Assembly (NCBI GenBank): GCA_944470555.2
Contig: OX104127.1
Coordinates: 92,838,708-92,902,707, forward strand
Direction of reading: 5' to 3'
Length of the DNA stretch: 64,000 nt
Source of the DNA: Heterobilharzia americana
Lineage: Eukaryota > Platyhelminthes > Trematoda > Strigeidida > Schistosomatidae
In this document: one piece after another, positions 33,207-45,690 of the stretch
How the letters are laid out: each line of letters starts with the position of its first letter
Numbering within the stretch: position 1 is the stretch's first letter
The notes under the pieces: model-generated
Seen by the model: only the letters and a program-made list of their open reading frames with translations
Databases searched by the model: none
Told to the model about the DNA's origin: nothing
Translations under genes and position numbers: made by a program

Positions 33207-33590
33207 TTTTTGATTTCAGGTTAGCATTGATCGCATAACGACATCAGTCGGAGAAAATAGAGAAGTTGGGAGCACTGGTATGGGACTCCTCAGCGGTACA
33301 CACCCACGAGCTGGTTGGGGATTGACCTCAGAACCATTGTGTTTGAAGGCGAATTTGTTAACCATTCATCCACAGTTTCCTACTTCAGTCAATTCGCGAT
33401 ACAGCGCGACCTCCATGCAGTGCTGTCTTTGAGTAACTGTCCTCATGTTCGACTTAGTTACCCCCACTGGTCACGATTTTTCATTAGAATTTCGGGTATC
33501 TCATACAGAACAAAGCCACTAATGAACATTAGAGAATATCGACCTGAAATCCATAAATACCCCCCCCCCCAAAAAAAAACACTCAATTTT
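33207..33590 (-). mobile_element. SINE with deleted ribozyme, copy 2
   Basis: Inverted equivalent of 11195-11575, including the C/A low-complexity run. Confidence 0.7.
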
Positions 33591-33824
33591 GCCAGCTACG
33601 GATCAATTACTTTTACAGTTCTTCATGTTGTTAGTTACCTGTTTTCTTCGCATACAATATAACATGCTGTTTCACATGTTTCTACCTTCTTCAGTTGAAG
33701 TAAATAGCTTTTAATCAAAAACACTGTCATTCTTTGTTATCATTTCTAAGTTTCAGCTACGAGTTACATCCAGTTTAGTAAAAAAATTTTCTAGGTCACA
33801 TATGCAGGTACTAAAGGAAGTAAA

Positions 33825-34795
33825 ACTGGCATACAACTATGAGAAGAATGTATTTGATGGTCTTGTGTTCCCTGAGTTGTATGGCTTAATTGTGAACCTT
33901 TTATTATCATTCTAAACAACAACATCATCAGCACAAACTTCAAAAAGAAGTGTGGGGTTTTCTCCAGTGGTGTACATCAACCTTACGGGGAGAAGACAAA
34001 AAACTATTTCATGATCGTTTTCCAGAAGAACGGCTATCTACGCATCATCACCAAAAGCTGTTTCCTTCTAATGTGCCGTCAACCGAAAAGTTAGCCTTGG
34101 AAACCGACAAACGAATTGTTTTACCCTACATGAAGAATGTCTCCGAGATCCCAACTAGATTATTGAAGACTTGGAATCGATGCAGCCCATAAGCCTACAA
34201 AATCTCTCCACTCTATGTTATGTAAGCCAAAAGATCCGATAGCGAGGATAAACTAAACTTTATTGACAAAATAAATTGCAGAGACTGTGAAAAATACTAC
34301 ATCAGACAGAGTGATCGCCCCCTTCATATTCATCTACATGAACATCAACTAACAGTGAAACATCATAACGTATCTTCACTCATATCAATCCATACGGTCA
34401 ACTGTGGACATGGATTCCACTGGGAAAATGTGGGAATACTGGAAACAAGAAATACAGAGAATGCTAGAGAGTTTCTAGAAGCTTGACATTCACGTCAGTC
34501 AGTGATCAACTAATATATTGATATTGTTACAATCTATCTACTAATGAGAAACAATGAGAAGGTCAAAGTTCACGTCGGTAGGACAACCAATCATAATGCG
34601 CGTGGAGAAAATGACAAGACTTTGGCAGAAACAACCAATCACACACAAGACCATCAAGACAAATCACTAGGCCACTTGTGAGGAAAACCCAATAGTTCAC
34701 TTCTTTCTGAAGTTTGTGCTGATGACGTTGTCTAGAATGACACTGAAGGCTTCACGAACAAACCATTCAGCTCAAAGAACAAAAGACCATCAAAA
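33825..34795 (+). mobile_element. Penelope-like fragment with inverted terminal repeats, copy 2
   Basis: Inverted equivalent of 9990-10960, and the easiest to read because it is on the plus strand: 80-codon frame 33950-34192, then the GIY-YIG remnant at about 34260-34490. Confidence 0.75.
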
Positions 34796-35824
34796 AAGTC
34801 TTCTATAGTTTCTACCAACAATATGTGATGCTTCAAAATAACTGACAGCATCACACTTTGTTTTAATATGCAACAATGAAGAATAACCGTTGAAGATTTA
34901 CGAATACAGCAATCACACGTACTTAGTCACTGTTACCTAAGAAACTGTTTATGAGTTATGAAATCTCTAAATTTTTAGTGCTGATCCTGAACCTAGGGAT
35001 GGTTGGGAAGTGTGCTATATGTGCTGAATCTTAGCATTTAGAAAATCTAGGAATGGTAACCAATCTATGAAGCACCATGATATCAGCTTAACTCCTGTAA
35101 GTTACACTGCAGGTTTCCTGGTTAGATTCGTTAAAAAAGTCTGGAGTAGTTAGTCGAAGATAGGTTGTGTAGCTCAAATGCCAGGACAAATTTAGTTTAT
35201 GTGGCACAGAGACATAGTATTGCTTACTGGATGACGTTTCAAGCATAATCAACCACCTGTAGTTATATCACAGTAGCTGCACAACTTTTGAACATTCTAT
35301 CGCTTTTCATTAAAAGATGGTTACTCAAGATTACTAGTCAGACGAACTAAAGTATACGTAGGCAGTTCAAATACTATTCCATGTAACTGATCTTAGATGT
35401 GCATTGTCCTGGTTTCCAAGAAGAAAGACAATTTTTTTGAATGATAACCACAGAAGAAATAGCCTAATTAGTTACTACGATGCTAAATCCCATAATCATT
35501 TCAAGCATAACTATATTTCAGGAACAGAGACTAAGAGGAAATTAGGAAGGTTTTGGACCTAACTATGGATACTTCGATCAAACCACCACTTTCTACTAAA
35601 TCATTAAAAACGGGACTACTTTCTGGCAATAAACACTAGGTGCAATTCTCGAAATGAAGGCAGTTTTGACTCCAATCATCAAGAAGTCTGATAGAAGTGT
35701 CTCTTATTGATGGTGTGAAGTCAGCAAAAAACCCAAGTCTTCTGAACATGTTCAATAAAAATTGAAGAGTGTTTGAAGTGTATTTGTTACGATAATTTGG
35801 TTGGTTGTGGCTGGCAGAAGAATC

Positions 35825-36100
35825 GATGGCGCGCGTTCCGTTCTATTTGGGAGTCGTCAGCTGGGTGTGCCTGCACCCCAGTGAGGAGTGATGCTTCTCC
35901 CACTGAGACTCGAACCCCATACCCATCACTTCAAACGCCAAGGCATTATTCACTACGCCACGGAGGAAAGTTAGCCACTTCTTGTATAACGGTTAGTAGT
36001 TAGTACTATTTATTTACATGTTATTCTGCATTGTTTTATTGGATCGAATTGATCGACCTCTATCGAGGTATCCGCATAGGAGCCCATATGCCAATAGAAG
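35825..36100. mobile_element. Smα SINE, copy 2
   Basis: Inverted equivalent of 8685-8965: head and ribozyme relic on minus (35825-35970), tail on plus (about 36030-36100). Confidence 0.7.
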
Positions 36101-36301
36101 TCAAACAGTTCGATCTAATAAAACAACAGGGAATAACAAGTATGTATTTGTTATCTTGTAAATTAAAATTTTGACTTCAAAACTGACGTGCGTCTTTAAT
36201 TCATTTGAAAATATGGAATAGAACAACTTAATCACCCAAAAAATCGAATCAACCCTGGCTAACGAAATTTCTTCTTGACCGTTGAAGTTTTGAACAGTTT
36301 C

Positions 36302-36950
36302 CGCTAAATTTCACCATTCATACAGGTCACGAGACATTCAAATGTTTACTCTACGTTACTACATGTCTGTGACACGTGGCCATTGAATGTGAATGATATG
36401 AAAAGGCTTAAGATATTCTCCCACTGTTGCCATCTTAGCACTACCGATGAAGAAAGGAATGTACAGGTTAGGCGTAGAGTATTAGAAGGCCACGATAAGA
36501 TAGGTAACGCGTTTGTGAACCTTCATCGAATGAGTCATGTGTTATGCATACTAACCCATCAACTACTTCAATACATAATGTTTGCTGAAGTAGACTTAAA
36601 TGTAATGGTGACTAGACCAAAACTCTCTGACTATTGGTCTGAATTGTACAGGAAAGTGTAAGCTTCCCAAATGGGATCCACGAAACAATTCAAATTGAAG
36701 ACTTTGTGGTATTACAACAGCGTAGACGCATTTATGCCACATCTTTACCTAAATGAAGATACAATATAAGTGTATACTCACTATTCCCTTTAGCCTTTAT
36801 CTTACAACTGCTGATGTAATCATTTTCACTACTTTATTCTTCTTTTTCTTGTCCCTATTCACCTTGATGGGTTGTTATGAAGTATGGTAACTCGAAGTAT
36901 ATGTCAGGTCTTATGTCGGTTGTCTTTACGTTTATCATGCCTTGATTCCA
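36302..36950 (+). mobile_element. RTE-type 3' end, copy 2
   Basis: Inverted equivalent of 7830-8480. Absent from copy 3, whose start lies to the right of this point. Confidence 0.75.
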
Positions 36951-37449
36951 ACGATGAAAGAACTACTCTCATATCCCGGGAATGAGTACTGAATCCTTCA
37001 CCTGGATTTATTGGGCTAATTTAATCTATCCAGATTCAATAGTCAATCTTGCTCTTCCAAACTGTATTGGTCTTAAGGACTATTAATTTTTTTCTCACCA
37101 TAGTATCTGTGTCATTGCATGGATAGCTACCGTTAAGTTTTTCTAGATTACTTATCATTTTTCATCCAGCTAGATTCCACCGAGTTTGAAAGGATTAGTC
37201 TTTGTGATTTGTAACCTTTCCTACTGGATGACATTGACACGGCTGAAAAAATTATGCATTAAATCTATGATCGAACAGTAAACGGATTACGATCAGATTA
37301 GAGTTTATATCAATATCATCTTGAGCTTTACGGTCTATTACACTCGATACTTTTGTAGATTAGCACTACTTATTTCATCGAAATTGAAAGCCTTCTAATC
37401 GACTACTTTCACGCATTTATGATGGGTCACATGACAGGTTAAAATAATT

Positions 37450-37815
37450 CTTCAAGTTGTTATTCATCGAAGACTGACATCAGTTGGAGGAACAAAGGAA
37501 ACCTGGGAGCACTGGACAGCTGTTTCGTCCTAGTATGGGACTCCTCAGCAGTGCGCACCCACGACCCCACCAGCAGGGATCGGACCCGCGACCTTCAGGT
37601 TCCGCGACCAGCGCGTTACCATTGAGCCACTGGGTCAGAGTCCAATGCTCCATATTTCCAACTTCTGTTAGCTCACGATATAGCGCAAACCGCCACCCAA
37701 TGTCATCGTTGAGTATTTGTCCTCACGGCCATCAGGCTTTGACTCCACCGGTCACGACTTGTCATTGGAACTTCGGGAATACTTCTCGAAGCTAGTCACC
37801 AACGAGCACTAGTTC
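37450..37815 (-). mobile_element. Full-length hammerhead SINE, copy 2
   Basis: Inverted equivalent of 6970-7335, with the intact ribozyme at 37509-37554. Confidence 0.8.
37509..37554 (-). ncRNA. Hammerhead ribozyme, intact motif
   Basis: Counterpart of 7231-7276, unchanged. Confidence 0.75.
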
Positions 37816-37911
37816 AATTAAATTTTGAGGGGGTTGTGGAGATTTGGAAATATTTCAAGTTGTTATTCATCGAAGACTGACATCAGTTGGAGGAACAAAG
37901 GAAACCTGGGA

Positions 37912-37957
37912 GCACTGGACAGCTGTTTCGTCCTAGTATGGGACTCCTCAGCAGTGC
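37912..37957 (-). ncRNA. Hammerhead ribozyme, intact motif
   Basis: Minus-strand member of the palindromic pair. Same motif as 6717-6762. Confidence 0.75.
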
Positions 37958-38022
37958 GCACCCACGACCCCACCAGCAGGGGTCGGACCCGCGACCTTCA
38001 GGTTCCGCGACCAGCGCGACCA

Positions 38023-38068
38023 GCACTGCTGAGGAGTCCCATACTAGGACGAAACAGCTGTCCAGTGC
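38023..38068 (+). ncRNA. Hammerhead ribozyme, intact motif
   Basis: Plus-strand member of the palindromic pair. Confidence 0.75.
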
Positions 38069-38864
38069 TCCCAGGTTTCCTTTGTTCCTCCAACTGATGT
38101 CAGTCTTCGATGAATAACAACTTGAAATATTTCCAAATCTCCACAACCCCCTCAAAATTTAATTAAAATAATTTTGTTAAATTAGACGGATAGGATTATC
38201 CAACCAATCAGATTTATAGGTTTGAATATCAAGCTAAAGTTTATCTAGAAATCCCAAGTAAAATTTTCGGTGTTTCCTTGTTATAAAGCGACAGCATAGG
38301 GGAATTTAACTTTCACATTAGTTGAGTTGTAGTGATGCTTCAACTATCTACTCCCCCCCCCTTCCCGCATATGTTACTTCAAATTTAGGAATAAAATCTG
38401 ATGTAAAGGTTGTTGACTATTGATGCTTTTTCTGTCATATTTCCTTATTTAGAGATTTTTCGAAGTATTAATTAGATTCTTGGCTCAACCATTTGAATAT
38501 TTTATTAAACCTGACATTAGGTATCAACAGCTAAGATAAGCTTCAACACATACTAGAAAGGAATCAACTTCAACCTATCTGTAACTCAGATGAAACCTAA
38601 AGATATCACTTCTGTTAAAGAATTAATAATGACACCAATGGTTATGGTAACTATTGAACAGAGTCAAGCCGGACACACTTGCATCAATCTAATTTAACAT
38701 AATAATGAAATTCCTAGTAGGGAGGCATTCAGTTTTGTTGATTAGATCCTATCCAATTCAACAGATCCCAGTTATAAACCTTTTCTATTACTTTACAATC
38801 GTAAAAAGTAGTGTATTCTCTCTAATATATAAGGAGTAGTCTCTATTAAATATTATTGATTTCA

Positions 38865-38948
38865 GGTTAGTATTCATCATGGAATGACATCAGTTGGAGA
38901 AACACTAGAAACCCGGGGGCACTGGACAGCTGTTTCGTCCGAGTATGG
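38865..38948 (-). mobile_element. Hammerhead SINE cut by the assembly gap
   Basis: Counterpart of 5837-5920. The tail and the 3' half of the ribozyme remain; the rest is N. Confidence 0.7.
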
Positions 38949-39448
38949 NNNNNNNNNNNNNNNNNNNNNNNNNNNNNNNNNNNNNNNNNNNNNNNNNNNN
39001 NNNNNNNNNNNNNNNNNNNNNNNNNNNNNNNNNNNNNNNNNNNNNNNNNNNNNNNNNNNNNNNNNNNNNNNNNNNNNNNNNNNNNNNNNNNNNNNNNNNN
39101 NNNNNNNNNNNNNNNNNNNNNNNNNNNNNNNNNNNNNNNNNNNNNNNNNNNNNNNNNNNNNNNNNNNNNNNNNNNNNNNNNNNNNNNNNNNNNNNNNNNN
39201 NNNNNNNNNNNNNNNNNNNNNNNNNNNNNNNNNNNNNNNNNNNNNNNNNNNNNNNNNNNNNNNNNNNNNNNNNNNNNNNNNNNNNNNNNNNNNNNNNNNN
39301 NNNNNNNNNNNNNNNNNNNNNNNNNNNNNNNNNNNNNNNNNNNNNNNNNNNNNNNNNNNNNNNNNNNNNNNNNNNNNNNNNNNNNNNNNNNNNNNNNNNN
39401 NNNNNNNNNNNNNNNNNNNNNNNNNNNNNNNNNNNNNNNNNNNNNNNN
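38949..39448. other. Assembly gap, 500 N
   Basis: This is a run of exactly 500 Ns, a usual placeholder for a scaffold join of unknown size. It separates inverted copy 2 from direct copy 3. Open frames crossing it are meaningless. Confidence 1.
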
Positions 39449-39600
39449 ACTTTCCTCCGTGGCGTAGTGAATAATGCCTTGGCGTTTGAAGTGATGGGTA
39501 TGGGGTTCGAGTCTCAGTGGGAGAAGCATCACTCCTCACTGGGGTGCAGGCACACCCAGCTGACGACTCCCAAATAGAACGGAACGCGCGCCATCGATTC
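39449..39600 (+). mobile_element. Smα SINE cut by the assembly gap, copy 3
   Basis: Equivalent of 8814-8965, starting just before the A box. Confidence 0.7.
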
Positions 39601-40625
39601 TTCTGCCAGCCACAACCAACCAAATTATCGTAACAAATACACTTCAACACTCTTCAATTTTTATTGAACATGTTCAGAAGACTTGGGTTTTTTGCTGACT
39701 TCACACCATCAATAAGAGACACTTCTATCAGACTTCTTGATGATTGGAGTCAAAACTGCCTTCATTTCGAGAATTGCACCTAGTGTTTATTGCCAGAAAG
39801 TAGTCCCGTTTTTAATGATTTAGTAGAAAGTGGTGGTTTGATCGAAGTATCCATAGTTAGGTCCAAAACCTTCCTAATTTCCTCTTAGTCTCTGTTCCTG
39901 AAATATAGTTATGCTTGAAATGATTATGGGATTTAGCATCGTAGTAACTAATTAGGCTATTTCTTCTGTGGTTATCATTCAAAAAAATTGTCTTTCTTCT
40001 TGGAAACCAGGACAATGCACATCTAAGATCAGTTACATGGAATAGTATTTGAACTGCCTACGTATACTTTAGTTCGTCTGACTAGTAATCTTGAGTAACC
40101 ATCTTTTAATGAAAAGCGATAGAATGTTCAAAAGTTGTGCAGCTACTGTGATATAACTACAGGTGGTTGATTATGCTTGAAACGTCATCCAGTAAGCAAT
40201 ACTATGTCTCTGTGCCACATAAACTAAATTTGTCCTGGCATTTGAGCTACACAACCTATCTTCGACTAACTACTCCAGACTTTTTTAACGAATCTAACCA
40301 GGAAACCTGCAGTGTAACTTACAGGAGTTAAGCTGATATCATGGTGCTTCATAGATTGGTTACCATTCCTAGATTTTCTAAATGCTAAGATTCAGCACAT
40401 ATAGCACACTTCCCAACCATCCCTAGGTTCAGGATCAGCACTAAAAATTTAGAGATTTCATAACTCATAAACAGTTTCTTAGGTAACAGTGACTAAGTAC
40501 GTGTGATTGCTGTATTCGTAAATCTTCAACGGTTATTCTTCATTGTTGCATATTAAAACAAAGTGTGATGCTGTCAGTTATTTTGAAGCATCACATATTG
40601 TTGGTAGAAACTATAGAAGACTTTT

Positions 40626-41596
40626 TTGATGGTCTTTTGTTCTTTGAGCTGAATGGTTTGTTCGTGAAGCCTTCAGTGTCATTCTAGACAACGTCATCAG
40701 CACAAACTTCAGAAAGAAGTGAACTATTGGGTTTTCCTCACAAGTGGCCTAGTGATTTGTCTTGATGGTCTTGTGTGTGATTGGTTGTTTCTGCCAAAGT
40801 CTTGTCATTTTCTCCACGCGCATTATGATTGGTTGTCCTACCGACGTGAACTTTGACCTTCTCATTGTTTCTCATTAGTAGATAGATTGTAACAATATCA
40901 ATATATTAGTTGATCACTGACTGACGTGAATGTCAAGCTTCTAGAAACTCTCTAGCATTCTCTGTATTTCTTGTTTCCAGTATTCCCACATTTTCCCAGT
41001 GGAATCCATGTCCACAGTTGACCGTATGGATTGATATGAGTGAAGATACGTTATGATGTTTCACTGTTAGTTGATGTTCATGTAGATGAATATGAAGGGG
41101 GCGATCACTCTGTCTGATGTAGTATTTTTCACAGTCTCTGCAATTTATTTTGTCAATAAAGTTTAGTTTATCCTCGCTATCGGATCTTTTGGCTTACATA
41201 ACATAGAGTGGAGAGATTTTGTAGGCTTATGGGCTGCATCGATTCCAAGTCTTCAATAATCTAGTTGGGATCTCGGAGACATTCTTCATGTAGGGTAAAA
41301 CAATTCGTTTGTCGGTTTCCAAGGCTAACTTTTCGGTTGACGGCACATTAGAAGGAAACAGCTTTTGGTGATGATGCGTAGATAGCCGTTCTTCTGGAAA
41401 ACGATCATGAAATAGTTTTTTGTCTTCTCCCCGTAAGGTTGATGTACACCACTGGAGAAAACCCCACACTTCTTTTTGAAGTTTGTGCTGATGATGTTGT
41501 TGTTTAGAATGATAATAAAAGGTTCACAATTAAGCCATACAACTCAGGGAACACAAGACCATCAAATACATTCTTCTCATAGTTGTATGCCAGTTT
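40626..41596 (-). mobile_element. Penelope-like fragment with inverted terminal repeats, copy 3
   Basis: Equivalent of 9990-10960; the same 80-codon frame is at 41227-41469. Confidence 0.75.
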
Positions 41597-42436
41597 TACT
41601 TCCTTTAGTACCTGCATATGTGACCTAGAAAATTTTTTTACTAAACTGGATGTAACTCGTAGCTGAAACTTAGAAATGATAACAAAGAATGACAGTGTTT
41701 TTGATTAAAAGCTATTTACTTCAACTGAAGAAGGTAGAAACATGTGAAACAGCATGTTATATTGTATGCGAAGAAAACAGGTAACTAACAACATGAAGAA
41801 CTGTAAAAGTAATTGATCCGTAGCTGGCAAAATTGAGTGTTTTTTTTTGGGGGGGGGGGTATTTATGGATTTCAGGTCGATATTCTCTAATGTTCATTAG
41901 TGGCTTTGTTCTGTATGAGATACCCGAAATTCTAATGAAAAATCGTGACCAGTGGGGGTAACTAAGTCGAACATGAGGACAGTTACTCAAAGACAGCACT
42001 GCATGGAGGTCGCGCTGTATCGCGAATTGACTGAAGTAGGAAACTGTGGATGAATGGTTAACAAATTCGCCTTCAAACACAATGGTTCTGAGGTCAATCC
42101 CCAACCAGCTCGTGGGTGTGTACCGCTGAGGAGTCCCATACCAGTGCTCCCAACTTCTCTATTTTCTCCGACTGATGTCGTTATGCGATCAATGCTAACC
42201 TGAAATCAAAAATAATCATTGAAAACGCCAATCTAAAGTGTTTTTGAGTAAACTATACAAAGGTGAGAATTAAACGCCACCTATCTCTAACAATCTTTGT
42301 TAATATTGAAACATTGATGCTAGCGAAACTCTTACACTAGCATACAGCTACTAAGTTACGTGTATATTTCAACTTAAATTGTTTATATTATCATGATAAG
42401 GTTTTTAATTCAATGTATTTTCGCCTTTTTACTTAG

Positions 42437-42847
42437 ACTTGCTTACGTGCACTCTCTGGAATGAATTTTAAAGAATTCTTCTCACTGTTAAAGTATATTT
42501 TAATCACTCGATTACCGAGACACATTGATGATATGAATACTGTAATAAATGAATTTTTGAAAAAATGCAAATCTACACAATACACATCGTTAGATGTACT
42601 TGATGATCTAATGAATTGTGAATTAATCAATCTAATCAAAACAAATTTAGATATATTTCATACTGCTGTAAAAAATCCCAACTTATGGAAAGAGTATTAT
42701 ACAAGTGATACTGATGCATCAAATTGGATACGTGTACATGACTTTTGTATGGTGATACAAATTATGAAACAATTTATTCAACATCCTGTTGTGAAAATTC
42801 TAAAGCTTTGTAATGATATATTAAAATCATTTTTAGAAAGTTTTTAA
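42437..42847 (+). CDS. JMJD4: JMJD4 last exon, direct copy 3
   Basis: This is the third occurrence of the terminal JMJD4 exon, on the plus strand, with the acceptor ACTTAG ending at 42436 and TAA at 42845-42847. The protein translates the same as in copies 1 and 2. There is no upstream exon in phase between the N gap and this exon, so as assembled it is an orphan. It probably represents a second haplotype of 11800-12210. Confidence 0.85.
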   Translation, partial: TCLRALSGMNFKEFFSLLKYILITRLPRHIDDMNTVINEFLKKCKSTQYTSLDVLDDLMNCELINLIKTNLDIFHTAVKNPNLWKEYYTSDTDASNWIRVHDFCMVIQIMKQFIQHPVVKILKLCNDILKSFLESF

Positions 42848-43201
42848 ATGTATTATTTTGTAAATTTTTGGTTGAGTATTTATAATTTTTTGTATTTGAT
42901 CTGTAATATTTTGGTTAAAACAACATTTGATACGTTTTAACAGTTTTTGTCTATCCTTAAATAGAAACTGTATGAATTTCGATGTATAGTCCTTATCAAA
43001 CATCCTTTTAAATTATTCTTCTAGGTTATATCACAGTGGAAAACACTAATGTATGGATAGAAAGATCAGTTTGAACAATGTAAGAATAAAGACAGAAGTT
43101 GAAAATATAAACTGTTGGATTCCGACTCAATAGCCTAATGGTGACGTGCTGGCTAAGGAACCTGAAGGTCATGGTCCGATTCCTGGTGGGGTCATAGGTT
43201 T

Positions 43202-43247
43202 GCACTGCTGAGGAGTCTTATACTGGGGCGAAACAACTGTCCAGTGC
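43202..43247 (+). ncRNA. Hammerhead ribozyme, copy-3 counterpart of 12565
   Basis: Same core and stems; the SINE spans about 43092-43290 and shares the copy-2 alleles (GACTCAATAGCCTAATGG). Confidence 0.65.
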
Positions 43248-43316
43248 TCTCAGGTTTTCAATGTTCTAACTGATGATATCAAATGTCTTTGTTCTTGCAT
43301 TTTTCAAATTTGTCAA

Positions 43317-45690
43317 GGGAACTAAATGTAAGACAAGATCAGGATGAGACCTGACATTACTATATGACGGTCGAAGTTGCTACACCTCATGCCAGCACAT
43401 TAAGTGAGAATACACTGGGCTGAAACACAAAGAAATAAAGTAGAAAGCAGTCGAAAGTGTTAGAGGACTAAAAAGGATGAGAGAGCCACGTCACCTGCAA
43501 TCTCCAACCACTAGTTTCAGTTGTCACAGACATCAACCGGTTAGTCTACATTTCTTTATATAACTCAGATTAAAAGTCAAAGACTTCATGAACTAGTGCC
43601 GTGTTTTAGTTTGACCACCTCTTACTCTTTCCCAGCCTGAATCTATTTTACCTAACATTGTACGGCAGTGACTTTCCTCATTTCCCTAAAATTCTACGTC
43701 TGACTTCATTTTAGTGACAGGGTGACATCACTACACACCACCTATGCCACGAAGGCAGTAGCGGTCAAACTCCTGAAGCCCTCTTCATATCCTCCACTTT
43801 TAATGACCATGTTTAACAGCCATATAGTAGAGCAGAGAAAACTGTAGCTCAGTATAGTTGACCCTTAATTTATACGTGGATATCACTGCGGCCCCATGAG
43901 TGGCGAGAGTTGGTGAAAGCCAGACGAGCCTTTATGTATTTGGGCGGAGATTTGCTAGTTACTGACCTGACTTCTGGGGTCGACGCGCCAAACCACTCCA
44001 CTCATATTGTTAGAGCACCAGTGAAGACCAACCCTGGAGTAACAGTCTGCATTTAGGTGATGCGAAATATATTCTGAAATTGCCAGAAGACTGTCATCTA
44101 CGCACTATAGGTCAACCATGAATTCTGCGATAAGATCAACCCCTATGAAGTTACTAAAAAAAGGGAGACCTCCATAAGAATATCTATGATGAAGTTCAAT
44201 AAGAACGGAGAGTGGACATCCTTATCGGACACAACTTATCATGTAATCTAGTAAGCCCACATGTGTTCAAGTGAAAGTTTTGAGAGCAAGGGTGTTTTTA
44301 CTCGGCACCTGTTTTAGTGAGAGATACTACTATAAAACCTCTCAGTTGAATGGCGCCTTCAGGTCAAGAAATACAGCTGATATCAGGCGTTGGTATTTCG
44401 CCTGTGCTCCAGAACCTGGCAGAGTGCCAATATCTGGTCAACGCACTCACAGTGAGATCTGAAACCTGTTTATTTTCCCCAGGTTTACTGTTTTTAGGTT
44501 CCATTTAGACGTCTGATGATAATAAAATCTTAGATACTATGTTCATGAAGCTGATTTTCTTGTGGTTGTCACAAGAGGACTTCAGTTAACCTAGCCGATA
44601 ATCCACTATCATCTTCTTTAAATATATCCGGTAGTAGTTGATCTAGTTCTGATACCCTTCCTCGTTTCAGACTACTAATAGCTTCCTCAACTTCCGTAAG
44701 TGTTGGAAGCCCTACCTCAATTTTCACTCAGGATCCGACTTCATAACGTGCAACTAAATATTAACTGAAGGCTAGTTGGAGTATGCCGCCTGTCGTTCCA
44801 GTCGTCTCTCCTGCGAGTGAATCACCCAGTTTCTTTGATAAGTCTGAATAACTATCTGGTATTACCTATCGCCGTGGCCTTTTCCATCTCTTTAGCCTTC
44901 ATGCACACCAGCACTCGTGGTCATTGGGTTGATTTCTTGTCAGTCTAGATTTGGTTTGCTTCCGTCCCTCATTATGCTCAGAACTGCTGGGATGCGTTCT
45001 CGTACATCCACTGTTTCAGAAGAAGCTTCTGAGATACAATGGTTTTTTCTAACCACTTTGTGAGAGTCAGTTACAGTCTTCAACGCTGTTTTTACAGCAG
45101 ACTGGAAATGGCGCAAGGCTTCTTTTGCACAGGTGGTGTTGTTCTGTACCGATCACTGTCTAGCTAGTTCCTTGCTTGAAATATCTGCATTCAGAATCGC
45201 CTTGTTGCTGTAGTCTTAGGACGTCCATTTAGTTGCAGACATACATGCTCGAACCAGCTCGTGAACGCTGTCCAAACATGTGCTCCAGAAGGAGTGGAAA
45301 TCTCCCACCGGCGATAAATCATAGTAATATGGTCTATCTTTTTCCACTGCTGAGTCGAGGTTGGTGGACACTACATTAGACAATGACTCTCCTTATATGT
45401 GTAGTTTGTAGTGGGTAGAAGTAGATGGTTTTTCTGAACAGAGTTGTGGGAGGTGGTCACCGTTATCTGGTCGTTCGGCTGGCATCCCGAAAGTGCCTTT
45501 CTATCTGACTTAGTTCACCTACTTTTGAATTATGACCACCTGCTTCGACAACTACGCCTGAACGTTTGGCTTTCATTAGGAGGCCAAACAGTTTTTGATA
45601 GGACTCGACTGAACTGCAGTCAGAGGGTGTGTAGGGATAGATTTAAAAGAGACAACATCGAGTTTCATTATTGATTTAGGTCCTCACTGC
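43317..45690 (-). mobile_element. RTE-type relic, copy 3
   Basis: Equivalent of 12680-15050. A deleted C near 44724 (TTTTCACTCAGG against TTTTCCACTCAGG) breaks the RT-start frame. Confidence 0.75.

Larger units (their letters stand above)
37820..38160. mobile_element. Palindromic SINE pair, copy 2
   Basis: Counterpart of 6625-6965, with intact ribozyme motifs on both strands. Confidence 0.8.
22392..38948 (-). repeat. Large duplicated segment, copy 2 (inverted arm)
   Basis: This is the reverse complement of 5837-22391 with scattered substitutions and short indels. It ends at the N gap inside a SINE ribozyme: the last bases, CGAGTATGG, pair with 5837-5845. At many sites where copies differ it carries the allele of copy 3, for example the SINE at 32240-32300 and the RT piece near 24390. 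At some it agrees with copy 1, for example the site matching 15160. Confidence 0.95.

Noticed and set aside
38867..39650. Open frames of about 200-260 codons around 38.9-39.6 kb
   Set aside because: They run through the 500-N gap and are translations of unknown bases.
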